A stretch of 64,000 bases of DNA. Origin: JAKPAM01 sp047601745. GTDB lineage: Bacteria > Pseudomonadota > Gammaproteobacteria > Burkholderiales > Burkholderiaceae_E. The notes beneath the pieces are model-generated. The model was not told the DNA's origin, ran no database searches, and saw only the letters and a program-made list of their open reading frames with translations. Shown here piece by piece: positions 7,461 through 16,773 of the stretch (position 1 is the first letter of the stretch; each line of letters starts with the position of its first letter). Where the stretch lies: the NCBI GenBank assembly GCA_047601745.1, contig JASGIS010000001.1, positions 3,658,001 through 3,722,000 of the forward strand. The letters run 5' to 3'. Position numbers and translations under genes: made by a program.

Positions 7461-10070
7461 ATGAAGTCGGCCGAGATCCGCTCAAAATTCCTGAAGTTCT
7501 TCGAGTCCAACGGGCACACGATCGTGCCGTCGAGCCCGCTGGTGCCGGCGAACGATCCGACGCTGCTGTTCACCAACAGCGGCATGGTGCAGTTCAAGGA
7601 CGTGTTCCTCGGCTTCGACAAGCGCCCGTACAAGCGCGCGACGAGCGCCCAGCGCAGCCTGCGCGCCGGCGGCAAGCACAACGACCTGGAGAACGTCGGC
7701 TACACGGCCCGGCACCACACGTTCTTCGAGATGCTGGGCAACTTTTCGTTCGGCGACTACTTCAAGCGCGACGCGATCCGTTTCGCGTGGGAGCTGCTGA
7801 CCCGCGTCTACGGACTGCCGGCCGACAAGCTGTGGGTCACCGTCTACGCCGAGGATGACGAGGCCTACGGCATCTGGGCCGACGAGATCGGCGTGCCGGC
7901 CGATCGCATCGTGCGCATCGGCGACAACAAGGGCGCGCGCTACGCGTCGGACAACTTCTGGCAGATGGCCGACACCGGGCCCTGCGGCCCGTGCTCGGAG
8001 ATCTTCTACGACCACGGGCCCGGCGTCGCCGGCGGCCCGCCCGGCAGCCCCGACGAGGATGGCGACCGCTACATCGAGATCTGGAACCTCGTGTTCATGC
8101 AGTTCGACCGCGATGCGGCCGGCACGCTGAACCCGCTGCCTAAGCCCTGCGTCGACACCGGCATGGGCATCGAGCGGCTGGCCGCCGTGCTGCAGGGCGT
8201 GCACAGCAACTACGAGATCGACCTGTTCCAGGCGCTGATCGCCGCGGCCGCCCGCGAAACCGGCGCGACCGACCTGTCGTCGCCGTCGCTGCGCGTGATC
8301 GCCGACCACATCCGCGCCTGCGCGTTCCTGGTCGTCGACGGCGTGATCCCGGGCAACGAGGGGCGCGGCTACGTGCTGCGCCGGATCATCCGCCGCGCGC
8401 TGCGCCACGGCCACAAGCTGGGCCAGACGCAGCCGTTCTTCTACAGGCTGGTCGAGGACCTGGACGGCGTGATGGGCGACGCCTATCCGGAGCTGCGCGC
8501 CGCCCGGGCGCGCGTGGCCGACGTGCTGCGCCAGGAGGAAGAGCGTTTCGGCGAGACGCTCGAGCACGGCATGTCGATCCTCGAGGCCGCGCTGGCCGGC
8601 GGCGGCAAGGTGCTCGACGGCGAGACCGCGTTCAAGCTCTACGACACGTTCGGCTTCCCGCTGGACCTGACCGCCGACGTCTGCCGCGAACGCGGCGTCA
8701 CCGTCGACGAGGCCGGCTTCGACGCGGCGATGGACCGCCAGCGCGAGCAGGCGCGCGCGGCCGGCAAGTTCAAGTCGGCCGCCGGGCTCGACTACAGCGG
8801 CGAGCCGACGGTGTTCCACGGCTACGAGCGGCTGGCGCGCGAAGGGCGCGTCGTCGCGCTGTACCGCGACGGCAGCGCCGTGCCCTCGCTGGCCGAAGGG
8901 CAGAGCGGGGTCGTCGTGCTCGACCATACGCCGTTCTACGCCGAATCCGGCGGCCAGGTCGGCGATCGCGGCGAACTAGTGGCCGGCGGCGGGGCGTTCC
9001 GCGTCGACGACACGCAGAAGATCCAGGCCGACGTGTTCGGCCATCACGGCGTGGTCGCGCGCGGCGGCCTGTCGGTCGGCGATGCCATCGACGCGCGCGT
9101 CGACGTCGTCGCGCGCGCCCGCACGATGCGCAACCACTCGGCCACGCACCTGATGCACAAGGCGCTGCGCGAGGTGCTCGGCGCGCACGTGCAGCAGAAG
9201 GGTTCGCTGGTCGACGCCGACAAGACCCGCTTCGATTTCAGCCACCATTCGCCGATGACGGCCGACGAGATCCGCCGCGTCGAGGACATCGTCAACGCCG
9301 AGATCCTCGAGAACACGGCGACCGGCGCGCAGGTCATGGCGTACGACGACGCGGTGCGCGGCGGCGCGATGGCGCTGTTCGGCGAGAAGTACGGCGACCG
9401 CGTCCGGGTGCTGGACATCGGCTCGTCGCGCGAGCTGTGCGGCGGCACGCACGTCGCGCGCACCGGCGACATCGGGCTGTTCCGCATCGTTGCCGAGGGC
9501 GGCGTCGCGGCCGGCATCCGGCGCGTCGAGGCGATCACCGGCGACAACGCGCTGCATTACGTGCAGCGCCAGGGCGCCGAGCTGTCCGAGCTGGCGCAGG
9601 TCGTCAAGGCGCCGGTGCCCGAGCTGCCGCAGCGCGTCGCGCAACTGCTCGACGGCTACCGGACGCTCGAGCGCGAGCTGGCGCGGCTGAAGTCGAAGCT
9701 GGCGGCCTCGCAGGGCGAGGACCTGGCAGCCGGTGCCGTCGACGTCAACGGCGTCAAGGTGCTGGCGGCCGCGCTCGAGGGCGCCGACGTCAAGACGCTG
9801 CGCGAGACGATGGACAAGCTCAAGGACAAGCTCAAGACCGCGGCGATCGTGCTGGCGGCGGTCGACGGCGGGCGGGTCAGCCTGATCGCCGGCGTCACCG
9901 CCGACACGACCGCCAAGGTCAAGGCCGGCGAGCTCGTCAACTTCGTCGCGCAGCAGGTCGGCGGCAAGGGCGGCGGCCGGCCCGACATGGCGCAGGCCGG
10001 CGGCACCGAGCCGGCGGCGCTGCCCGCGGCCTTGCACAGCGTCAGCGACTGGGTGGCCCAGCGAGTCTGA
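7461..10070 (+). CDS. alaS: Alanine--tRNA ligase
   Basis: A full-length 869-residue class II alanyl-tRNA synthetase. It opens SAEIRSKFLKFFESNGH, with the catalytic core motifs RHHTFFEMLGNFSFGDYFK and WNLVFMQFDR. The editing domain carries both zinc-binding elements, HSATHLMH and CGGTHVARTGDIG. The C-terminal DHHA1-type domain ends GGKGGGRPDMAQAGG. It charges tRNA-Ala, one species of which, tRNA-Ala(CGC), is encoded at 33.6 kb. The ribosome site is weak. The MFS gene starts 4 nt after its stop. Confidence 0.98.
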   Translation: MKSAEIRSKFLKFFESNGHTIVPSSPLVPANDPTLLFTNSGMVQFKDVFLGFDKRPYKRATSAQRSLRAGGKHNDLENVGYTARHHTFFEMLGNFSFGDYFKRDAIRFAWELLTRVYGLPADKLWVTVYAEDDEAYGIWADEIGVPADRIVRIGDNKGARYASDNFWQMADTGPCGPCSEIFYDHGPGVAGGPPGSPDEDGDRYIEIWNLVFMQFDRDAAGTLNPLPKPCVDTGMGIERLAAVLQGVHSNYEIDLFQALIAAAARETGATDLSSPSLRVIADHIRACAFLVVDGVIPGNEGRGYVLRRIIRRALRHGHKLGQTQPFFYRLVEDLDGVMGDAYPELRAARARVADVLRQEEERFGETLEHGMSILEAALAGGGKVLDGETAFKLYDTFGFPLDLTADVCRERGVTVDEAGFDAAMDRQREQARAAGKFKSAAGLDYSGEPTVFHGYERLAREGRVVALYRDGSAVPSLAEGQSGVVVLDHTPFYAESGGQVGDRGELVAGGGAFRVDDTQKIQADVFGHHGVVARGGLSVGDAIDARVDVVARARTMRNHSATHLMHKALREVLGAHVQQKGSLVDADKTRFDFSHHSPMTADEIRRVEDIVNAEILENTATGAQVMAYDDAVRGGAMALFGEKYGDRVRVLDIGSSRELCGGTHVARTGDIGLFRIVAEGGVAAGIRRVEAITGDNALHYVQRQGAELSELAQVVKAPVPELPQRVAQLLDGYRTLERELARLKSKLAASQGEDLAAGAVDVNGVKVLAAALEGADVKTLRETMDKLKDKLKTAAIVLAAVDGGRVSLIAGVTADTTAKVKAGELVNFVAQQVGGKGGGRPDMAQAGGTEPAALPAALHSVSDWVAQRV

Positions 10071-10074
10071 GCCC

Positions 10075-11346
10075 GTGCAGCACCACGAAGGGCCCGACGC
10101 CCCCCCGGCCGGCGGAGCGGGGGCCGCGCCGGGCCGGCAGCCGGATCCTTCGGCGCCGCTGCATGACGACGCGCGCGAGCGGCTGAACCGCCAATCGTTC
10201 CGGCAGCTCGTGCTGCTGCTGATCCTCACGTACTCGACGTTCGCCGGCACGCGGGTCGTGCTGGCGCTGGCCGGCTTGCAACTGTCGGGCTCGACCTTCG
10301 TCGTCGGCATGATCCTGTCGCTGTTCAGCCTGCTGCCGGCGATGCTGTCGGTGTGGATCGGCAAGCAGGTCGACCGGATCGGCATGCGCGGCCCGATGCT
10401 GGCCGCGTGCCTGCTGATGGTCTTCGGTGCGGCCGCGCCGTTCGCGATCTGGCACGTCGGCGCGATGTACGTGACCGCGATGTGCGTCGGCCTGGGCTTT
10501 CTCGTGTTCACGCTGTGCGTGCAGAAGGCGGCCGGCGAACTGGGCGACGAAGAGCGCCGAAAGGTCCACTTCAGCCAGCTCGCCCTAGGCTTCTCGATCT
10601 CGGGATTCATCGGTCCGACGATGACTGGCCTGCTGATCGATCACACCGGTTTTCGTACGACCTTCCTGTGCCTGGCGCTGTTTCCGCTCGGAAGCTGGCT
10701 GTGGCTGCGTCGCTTCGATTTCGCGCGGCGGCTGCCGCACCGTCCGCCGCCTGCGCCGCCGCCGTCGGCCCGGCAGTCGGTGTGGGACCTGCTCGGGCAT
10801 CCCGAACTGAAGCGCCTGTACGTGGCGGTCGTCATGGTGTCGGCGGCCTGGGACGTCCATCAGTTCCTGGTCCCGTTGTACGGCGCGACGGCCGGGATGT
10901 CGGCGTCGCAGATCGGCTTCATCCTCGGCGCGTTCTCGGTCGCCACCTTCGTCATCCGGCTGGTGCTGCCCGGCCTGGCGCGGCGGCTCAGCGAATGGCC
11001 GCTGATCCTGACGGCGATGGTGACGGCGGCCCTCGTCTACGCGGTCTATCCGTTCCTGCCGGGCTTCGGCGCGATGCTGACGATGTCCTTCGTGCTGGGG
11101 CTGGGGCTCGGGCTGAGCCAGCCGCTGGTGCTGACCGTGCTGCACCGGGTCACGCCGGCCGGGCGCGTCGGCGAGGCCGCCGGACTGCGGCTGATGCTGG
11201 TCAACTGCACGCAGACCTGCCTGCCGACCGCGTTCGGCGCGATCAGCGGCGCGCTCGGCATGGCGCCGCTGTTCTGCGGCATGGCGGCGCTGATCGCCGG
11301 CGGCGCCGTCTACGCGGGACGGCCGCGCCGGGGCGGCCGGTCATGA
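10075..11346 (+). CDS. Major facilitator superfamily transporter
   Basis: A 423-residue protein with about 12 hydrophobic segments. The N-terminal 40 residues are Gly/Pro/Ala-rich and cytoplasmic in character. The loop between helices 2 and 3 contains GKQVDRIGMRGPM, resembling the MFS GxxxDRxGRR motif. The start is GTG 4 nt after alaS; no in-frame ATG is available near it. A Pro-rich linker (residues about 220-240) separates the two six-helix halves. The substrate is unknown. It overlaps the next gene by ATGA (11343-11346), so it is probably co-translated with the chromate transporter pair. Confidence 0.82.
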   Translation: MQHHEGPDAPPAGGAGAAPGRQPDPSAPLHDDARERLNRQSFRQLVLLLILTYSTFAGTRVVLALAGLQLSGSTFVVGMILSLFSLLPAMLSVWIGKQVDRIGMRGPMLAACLLMVFGAAAPFAIWHVGAMYVTAMCVGLGFLVFTLCVQKAAGELGDEERRKVHFSQLALGFSISGFIGPTMTGLLIDHTGFRTTFLCLALFPLGSWLWLRRFDFARRLPHRPPPAPPPSARQSVWDLLGHPELKRLYVAVVMVSAAWDVHQFLVPLYGATAGMSASQIGFILGAFSVATFVIRLVLPGLARRLSEWPLILTAMVTAALVYAVYPFLPGFGAMLTMSFVLGLGLGLSQPLVLTVLHRVTPAGRVGEAAGLRLMLVNCTQTCLPTAFGAISGALGMAPLFCGMAALIAGGAVYAGRPRRGGRS

Positions 11347-11987
11347 CGACGCCGACCGGCGGCCGTCCGGCGTTGCCGCCCGCGTCGCCGTCGCCCGCAT
11401 CCCCACCGCCTGCATCGCCGCCGCCCGCGGCGTCGCCGCTCGCGTCCGGGCAGCGGCCGGCGTCGCTGACCGCGTTGTTCATGGCGTTCACGTCGCTGGC
11501 GCTGCACGGCTTCGGCGGCGTGCTGCCGTGGGCGCAGCGCACGCTGGTCGACCGGCATCGCTGGCTGACCAACGAAGAGTTCCTCGAGATGCTGGCGTTC
11601 GGCCAGTTGTTTCCGGGCCCGAACGTCGTCAACGTCGCGATCATCGTCGGCGATCGTTTCTTCGGCTGGCGCGGCGCGGCCGTCAGCATCGCCGGCATGC
11701 TGCTGTGTCCGTCGCTGCTGGTGCTGGCGATGGCGTTCGCGTACCAGCGCTACGCCGACCTGACGCTCGTGCGGCAGGCGCTGGACGGGATGTCGGCGGT
11801 GGCTGCCGGGCTGATCTTCGGGATGGCGCTGAAACTGGCGCGTTCGCAGCGCCGGCACTGGCGCTGGCTGGCGTTCGGCGTTGCCGCGTTCGTGCTGGTC
11901 GGCCTGCTGCGCTGGCCGCTCGGCGGCGCGCTGCTGCTGCTGGCGCCGATCGCGATCGGCCTGGCCTGGTGGCGGGGGGAGCGCTGA
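11343..11987 (+). CDS. Chromate transporter family protein, N-terminal half (split ChrA)
   Basis: This 214-residue protein is one CHR domain: SLTALFMAFTSLALHGFGGVLPWAQRTLV, then EEFLEMLAFGQLFPGPNVVNVAIIVG, then helices typical of ChrA. The PGPNVVN segment is diagnostic. In long ChrA proteins two such domains are fused; here they are separate genes, as in the short-chain CHR subfamily. Chromate (or sulfate-analogue) efflux from the cytoplasm is the characterised role of the family. The first 40 residues are a Pro/Ala/Ser-rich extension with PPAS-type repeats. Start ATG 11343 overlaps the MFS stop; the stop overlaps the next ATG (TGATG). Confidence 0.88.
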   Translation: MTTPTGGRPALPPASPSPASPPPASPPPAASPLASGQRPASLTALFMAFTSLALHGFGGVLPWAQRTLVDRHRWLTNEEFLEMLAFGQLFPGPNVVNVAIIVGDRFFGWRGAAVSIAGMLLCPSLLVLAMAFAYQRYADLTLVRQALDGMSAVAAGLIFGMALKLARSQRRHWRWLAFGVAAFVLVGLLRWPLGGALLLLAPIAIGLAWWRGER

Positions 11988-12514
11988 TGGCCGTCGCCGA
12001 GCTGCTGGCGCTGATCGGGCATTTCGCGCTGCTGTCCTGCCTGTCGGTCGGCGGCGCGCTGGCCGCCGCGCCGGACATGCACCGGTTTCTGGTCGACCAG
12101 CACGGCTGGATATCCGACCGGCAGTTCGCCGATTCGATCACGATCGCGCAGGCCGCGCCGGGGCCGAACATCCTGTTCGTGACGCTGCTCGGCTGGCAGG
12201 CCGGCGGCGTGCCGGGCGCGATCGCCGCGACGCTCGGCATCATCGTGCCGTCCAGCGTCATCACGTTCTACGGCTACCGGCTCAAGACCGCGTACGACGA
12301 CAGCCGCCTGGTCGGCGCGATCCGCCGCGGCCTGTCGCCGATCGCGATCGGCCTGACCGCGTCGGCCGGCTGGGTCGTCGCGCACAACCACGCGGCCGAT
12401 TGGCGGCTGGCGTCGCTGACCGTCGTGACCGTGGTCGTCTATCTGTTCGCGCGCTTCAACCCGCTGTGGCTGATCGCCGCCGGCGCCGTGCTCGGACTGC
12501 TCGGCTGGGTGTGA
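11987..12514 (+). CDS. Chromate transporter family protein, C-terminal half (split ChrA)
   Basis: A 175-residue second CHR domain, with LLALIGHFALLSCLSVGGALAAAPDMHRFLV and then FADSITIAQAAPGPNILFVTLLGW, which mirrors the PGPN motif of the preceding gene. Five to six hydrophobic helices follow. It starts inside a TGATG junction with the first half, so the two should be made in equal amounts and pair as a heterodimer in the inner membrane. No ChrB-type regulator is nearby, so chromate specificity is inferred from family only. Confidence 0.88.
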   Translation: MAVAELLALIGHFALLSCLSVGGALAAAPDMHRFLVDQHGWISDRQFADSITIAQAAPGPNILFVTLLGWQAGGVPGAIAATLGIIVPSSVITFYGYRLKTAYDDSRLVGAIRRGLSPIAIGLTASAGWVVAHNHAADWRLASLTVVTVVVYLFARFNPLWLIAAGAVLGLLGWV

Positions 12515-12593
12515 GTGCGGCTTCGAGTACGGGAGTGCGGCGGGCCGGTTTCGCCGGTGCGCGGTGCGTCCGGTCCGACGGCCGCCCGTCGCG

Positions 12594-12599
12594 CATAAT
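12594..12599 (+). promoter_or_regulatory. Candidate -10 box for the NUDIX gene
   Basis: CATAAT lies 49 nt upstream of the NUDIX start, the only AT-rich hexamer in this 134-bp gap. No clear -35 box precedes it. Confidence 0.35.
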
Positions 12600-12648
12600 C
12601 GAGTCTGTCGCCGGCCGCCATCGGCCCGGATTCTGATCAGGAGACCGC

Positions 12649-13191
12649 ATGCTTCACCCCGAATACCAGTACTGCCCGCGCTGCCGCACCGAGCTGACCG
12701 TCCGCGTGGTCGGCGATCGCGACCGCAACGTCTGCCCGGCCTGCGGCTTCGTGCACTGGAACAACCCGGCGCCGGTCGTCGCGGCCGTGCTGCAGGTCGG
12801 CGACATGATGCTGATGGCGCGCAACGCGGCCTGGCCGCCGAAGATGTTCGCGCTGATCACCGGCTTCCTGGAGCCCGGCGAGACGCCGGAAGAGGGCATC
12901 CGGCGCGAGGTCAAGGAAGAGACCAACCTCGATGCGGTCCACACCGAACTGATCGGGGTGTACGACTTCACGCGCAAGAACGAGCTGATCATCGCTTACC
13001 ACGTGCTGGCCGAGGGCACGGTGCGGCTGTCCGAGGAACTGGTCGAGTACCGGATGGTCGAGCCGCACAAGATGCGTCCGTGGCGGATGGGCACCGGCCT
13101 GGCCGTGGCCAAGTGGATGAGCGATCGCAACCTGCCGTTCGAGTGGGTCGATCGTCCGGGCGCGCCGCCGCGCCGCGAGCCGCAGGAATAA
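12649..13191 (+). CDS. NUDIX hydrolase with N-terminal zinc ribbon (NudC-like)
   Basis: A 180-residue protein. An N-terminal zinc ribbon is formed by CPRC (residues 9-12) and CPAC (about 27-30). The Nudix box follows as GFLEPGETPEEGIRREVKEE, fitting GX5EX7REUXEEXGU. Nudix enzymes cleave nucleoside diphosphates linked to another group; the zinc ribbon and SQPWPFP-like context of NADH pyrophosphatase suggest a nucleotide-cofactor substrate, but the diagnostic SQPWPxPxS motif is absent. A strong AGGAG ribosome site precedes ATG 12649. The tusA-like gene follows after 21 bp. Confidence 0.88.
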   Translation: MLHPEYQYCPRCRTELTVRVVGDRDRNVCPACGFVHWNNPAPVVAAVLQVGDMMLMARNAAWPPKMFALITGFLEPGETPEEGIRREVKEETNLDAVHTELIGVYDFTRKNELIIAYHVLAEGTVRLSEELVEYRMVEPHKMRPWRMGTGLAVAKWMSDRNLPFEWVDRPGAPPRREPQE

Positions 13192-13212
13192 GCGGCGGCG
13201 TATCATCGCCGG

Positions 13213-13530
13213 ATGACCGCAGATTCCGAATCCGTTTCTCCGCCGCAGCCGGATGACGCCGGCGGCGCGTCCGTCGATCCGCCGGCCGCCGAGGTCGACG
13301 CGCGCGGGCTGAACTGCCCGCTGCCGATCCTCAAGGCCAAGAAGGCGCTGTCGACGCTGGCCAGCGGCCAGGTGCTCAAGGTGCTGGCCACCGATCCGGG
13401 ATCGGTGCGCGACTTCAACGCGTTCGCGCGCCAGACCGGCAACGCGCTGGTCCGGGTCGACGAGTCCGCGCAGACGATCCATGCGCAGCATGGGTCGCTG
13501 CAGTGGGCGTTCTATCTGCGGCGGCGCTGA
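13213..13530 (+). CDS. TusA/SirA family sulfur-carrier protein
   Basis: A 105-residue protein. After a 27-residue acidic, Pro-rich extension it has the compact TusA fold with the signature LNCPLPILKAKKAL. The Cys of CPLP is the residue that carries persulfide sulfur in characterised TusA, which passes sulfur to tRNA thiolation or to molybdenum cofactor enzymes. FdhD, another sulfur-relay protein, is encoded far away at 60.4 kb. It ends 28 bp from the convergent valS stop, with a small hairpin between them. Confidence 0.88.
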   Translation: MTADSESVSPPQPDDAGGASVDPPAAEVDARGLNCPLPILKAKKALSTLASGQVLKVLATDPGSVRDFNAFARQTGNALVRVDESAQTIHAQHGSLQWAFYLRRR

Positions 13531-13531
13531 A

Positions 13532-13551
13532 AGGCCGGAGTCGTTCGGCCT
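13532..13551. terminator. Short hairpin between convergent tusA-like gene and valS
   Basis: AGGCCG (13532-13537) pairs with CGGCCT (13546-13551) around an 8-nt loop in the 28-bp gap between two convergent stop codons. There is no T-tract, so it is at best a weak bidirectional terminator. Confidence 0.3.
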
Positions 13552-13558
13552 GCGGGCC

Positions 13559-16552
13559 TCAGCCCAGTTGCGCGAGCTGCGCGGCGAGTTTGTCGCGCAG
13601 CGCCTGGAAACCGGCCAGTCGCTCGCGTTCCTGCGCGACGACGGCCGGCGGCGCGCGGTCGACGAAGCTGGCGTTGCCGAGCTTGCCCTCGCACTTGCGT
13701 ACCTCGCCTTCGACGCGCGTGACCTCCTTGCGCAGCCGCTCGGTTTCGGCGGCGACGTCGATCTGCACGTCGAGCATCAGGCGCGTCTCGCCGACGATCT
13801 GCACCGGAGCCTTGGCGCCCGCCGGCAGCGCCGGCTGCACGTCGACCGCCGCGACCTTGGCCAGCGCCTGCAGGTAAGGGGCGAAGCCGCGCAGCCGTGC
13901 GGCGTCGCCGGTGACGATCAGCGGCGGGCGTTCGGACGGCGACAGACCCATCTCGCCGCGCAGCGCGCGGCACGCATCGATCAGCGACTTCAGTTCGGCG
14001 ACCCAGGCTTCGGCGTCCGGATCGAGTTGCGACGCGTCGCTGGCCGGGTAGGGCTGCCGCATCACGCTGAACTGCTGGCGGGCCTGCGCGTCGCGCAGCG
14101 CGTCGCCGGCCAGCGTCTGCACGCCGCGCTCGCCGTAGCGGTGCGCGAGCGGCGCGACCTTCTGCCACAGCTCTTCGGTGATGAACGGGATGATCGGATG
14201 CGCGAGCCGCAGCACGGCCTCGAGCACGCGCAGCAGCGTCCTGCGCGTGCCGCGTCGCGCGGCGTCGTCGCTGTCCGGGTTCTGCAACTGGACCTTGGCC
14301 AGTTCCAGATACCAGTCGCAGTACTCGTTCCAGACGAATTCGTAGATCGCGCGCGCGGCGTTGTCGAAGCGGTATTCGGCGAAGCCCTTCTCGACGTCCT
14401 GTTCGACGCGCTGCAACTGCGAGACGATCCAGCGGTCGGCGGCGCTGAACGCCAGCGCGTCGCCGGCCGCCGCCGGCGCGAAGCCGCCAGCCGCGAGCGG
14501 TGCGGCGTCGCCAGCGGCGAGCGGCGCAAAGCCATTATCCTGGCCTTCGGTGTTCATCAGCACGAAGCGGGTCGCGTTCCACAGCTTGTTGCAGAAGTTG
14601 CGGTAACCCTCGCAGCGGCTCAGGTCGAAGTTCAGCGTCAGCGTCAGCGGCGCGAGCGACGCGAACGTGAAGCGCAGCGCGTCGGCGCCGAACGCCGGGA
14701 TGCCCTTCGGGAAGTTCTTGCGGACGTATTTCTCGGCGCGCTCGCGATGGCCGGCCAGCATCAGGCCCGACGTCGACTTGACCCGCAGCGCTTCGAAGTC
14801 GATGCCGTCGATCAGGTCCAGCGGGTCAAGCGTGTTGCCTTTGGACTTGGACATCTTCTGGCCTTCGGCGTCGCGCACCATCGCGTTGATGTAGACGTCG
14901 CGGAACGGGATCCTGCCGGTGAAATGCAGCGTCATCATCACCATCCGGGCGACCCAGAAGAAGATGATGTCGTTGCCGGTGACCAGCAGCGCCGACGGCA
15001 GGTAGCGGTCGAGGTCCGGCGTCTGCTCGGGCCAGCCCAGCGACGAGAACGGCACCAGCGCCGACGAGAACCAGGTATCGAGCACGTCCTCGTCGCGCCG
15101 CAGCGGTCCGGTCACGCCGCGCGCGGCCGCCTGCGCGATCGCGTCGGCCTCGCTGCGCGCCACGTAGTGGTTGCCGTGCTCGTCGTACCAGGCCGGGATC
15201 CGATGGCCCCACCAGAGCTGGCGCGAGATGCACCAGTCCTGGATGTTCTCCATCCAGTGCTTGTACGTGACCGCCCAGTGTTCGGGGAAGAAGCGGATCT
15301 GTCCGTCGCGCACCGCTTCGAGCGCCTTGTCGGCGATCGATTCGCCCGGAAAGCGCGTGCCCTCGGGTGCCGGCTTGCTCATCGCGACGAACCACTGGTC
15401 GGTCAGCATCGGCTCGATGACGACGCCGGTGCGGCCCGAGCGCGGCACCATCAGCTTGTGCGGCTTCTCGGCGACCAGCAGGCCCCGTTCGCGCAGATCG
15501 GCCAGCACCTGCTTGCGCGCATCGTAGCGGTCGAGCCCGCGATAAGCGGCGGGCGCCTCGTCGGAGATCGTCGCCGTCAGCGTCAGCACGCCGATCGTCG
15601 GCAGGCCGTGGCGCTGGCCGATCTGGAAGTCGTTGTAGTCGTGCGCCGGCGTGATCTTGACGCAGCCGGTGCCGAAGGCCGGATCGACATAAGCGTCGGC
15701 GATGACCGGAATCAGGCGGTCGGTCAGCGGCAGCGCCAGCGTCTTGCCGATCAGCGCGCGGTAGCGCTCGTCATCCGGGTGGACGGCGACCGCGACGTCG
15801 CCGAGCATCGTCTCGGGCCGCGTCGTCGCGACGGTCAGCGAGCCGCTGCCGTCGGCCAGCGGATAGCGGATCTCCCACAGCGTGCCCTGTTCTTCCTCGT
15901 TGTCGACCTCGAGGTCGGACACGGCGGTCTGCAGCGTCGGGTCCCAGTTGACCAGGCGCTTGCCGCGGTAGATGAGCCCCTGTTCGTACAGGCGCACGAA
16001 GACTTCGCGCACGGCGTCGCTCATCTTCGCGTCCATCGTGAAGTAGCCGCCGCGCTGGCCTTCGGTGTCGGCATAAGTCCAGTTGGCCGAATCGCCGAGG
16101 CGGCGCATCTGCCGCGTGATCGTCGAGCCCGATTGCTGCTTCCATTGCCAGACGCGCTCGACGAAGGCGTCGCGGCCCAGGTCGTGGCGGGTCTTGCCTT
16201 CGGCGCCGAGCTGGCGCTCGACGACGATCTGCGTGGCGATGCCGGCGTGGTCGGTGCCGACGATCCAGTTGGTGTCGGCGCCGCGCATCCGCTGGTAGCG
16301 GATCATCGTGTCCATCAGCGTCTGCTGGAACGCGTGGCCCATGTGCAGCGTGCCGGTGACGTTCGGCGGCGGCAACTGGATCGCGTAGGGCGCCGGCGGC
16401 CGGCCGTCGGGGCCGGCGGCATCGGCGGCGGCCGGGCCGTTCGCGAACCAGCCGCGGGATTCCCAGATCGGATACCAGCGCGCTTCGATGTCGCTGGGTT
16501 CGAAACTCTTGGCGAGGGCGGCAAGGCCGTCGGGCGTCGTCGGGGCAGTCAT
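13559..16552 (-). CDS. valS: Valine--tRNA ligase
   Basis: A 997-residue class I synthetase. The HIGH-type motif appears as PPPNVTGTLHMGH (residues 61-73), the KMSKS motif as KMSKSKGNTLDP, and the C-terminal tRNA-binding coiled coil contains VAAETERLRKEVTRVEGEVRKCEGKL-like heptads. It charges tRNA-Val and edits threonyl-tRNA through the CP1 domain. An oddity is an Ala/Gly-rich insertion of about 30 residues (GFAPLAAGDAAP followed by two related copies) between the catalytic core and the anticodon-binding helices, where other ValRS proteins have a short loop. It looks like repeat expansion within the gene. Confidence 0.98.
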   Translation of the reverse strand: MTAPTTPDGLAALAKSFEPSDIEARWYPIWESRGWFANGPAAADAAGPDGRPPAPYAIQLPPPNVTGTLHMGHAFQQTLMDTMIRYQRMRGADTNWIVGTDHAGIATQIVVERQLGAEGKTRHDLGRDAFVERVWQWKQQSGSTITRQMRRLGDSANWTYADTEGQRGGYFTMDAKMSDAVREVFVRLYEQGLIYRGKRLVNWDPTLQTAVSDLEVDNEEEQGTLWEIRYPLADGSGSLTVATTRPETMLGDVAVAVHPDDERYRALIGKTLALPLTDRLIPVIADAYVDPAFGTGCVKITPAHDYNDFQIGQRHGLPTIGVLTLTATISDEAPAAYRGLDRYDARKQVLADLRERGLLVAEKPHKLMVPRSGRTGVVIEPMLTDQWFVAMSKPAPEGTRFPGESIADKALEAVRDGQIRFFPEHWAVTYKHWMENIQDWCISRQLWWGHRIPAWYDEHGNHYVARSEADAIAQAAARGVTGPLRRDEDVLDTWFSSALVPFSSLGWPEQTPDLDRYLPSALLVTGNDIIFFWVARMVMMTLHFTGRIPFRDVYINAMVRDAEGQKMSKSKGNTLDPLDLIDGIDFEALRVKSTSGLMLAGHRERAEKYVRKNFPKGIPAFGADALRFTFASLAPLTLTLNFDLSRCEGYRNFCNKLWNATRFVLMNTEGQDNGFAPLAAGDAAPLAAGGFAPAAAGDALAFSAADRWIVSQLQRVEQDVEKGFAEYRFDNAARAIYEFVWNEYCDWYLELAKVQLQNPDSDDAARRGTRRTLLRVLEAVLRLAHPIIPFITEELWQKVAPLAHRYGERGVQTLAGDALRDAQARQQFSVMRQPYPASDASQLDPDAEAWVAELKSLIDACRALRGEMGLSPSERPPLIVTGDAARLRGFAPYLQALAKVAAVDVQPALPAGAKAPVQIVGETRLMLDVQIDVAAETERLRKEVTRVEGEVRKCEGKLGNASFVDRAPPAVVAQERERLAGFQALRDKLAAQLAQLG

Positions 16553-16663
16553 CGGCGAGTATGGGCGCTGCGCGGCAGCGCGAGATGAGGCGGTGGGGCG
16601 GGCCGGACGCCGCCGCGGGCCGGGCGGGTCCGACGGGCGCGCGGGCGGCGCGCGAAACCGTCG

Positions 16664-16669
16664 ATTATA
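16664..16669 (-). promoter_or_regulatory. Candidate -10 box for valS
   Basis: Read on the minus strand this is a perfect TATAAT, 111 nt upstream of the valS ATG, in a region with almost no other A/T. No good -35 box lies 16-18 bp before it. Confidence 0.4.
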
Positions 16670-16704
16670 TCGGTGCGGCCGGCGGCCGGGCGGCTGCGGG
16701 GCGG

Positions 16705-16745
16705 AAGGCGTGCCCCCCGTCCCGACCCGGGGCGGGGCGCGCCTT
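16705..16745 (-). terminator. Long GC hairpin after pqiC
   Basis: Arms at 16705-16716 and 16734-16745 pair over 12 positions with one G-T mismatch, around a GC-rich loop. It lies 29 nt beyond the pqiC stop and before the valS promoter, where a terminator is expected. No T-tract follows. Confidence 0.35.
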
Positions 16746-16773
16746 CGGCCGCGCAGACTGCCGATTCACGGCA

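Noticed and set aside
13481..16588. 1035-residue plus-strand reading frame opposite valS
   Set aside because: It is the antisense shadow of valS. High third-position GC removes stop codons on the opposite strand; the translation is Arg/His/Ala-rich with no recognisable domain.
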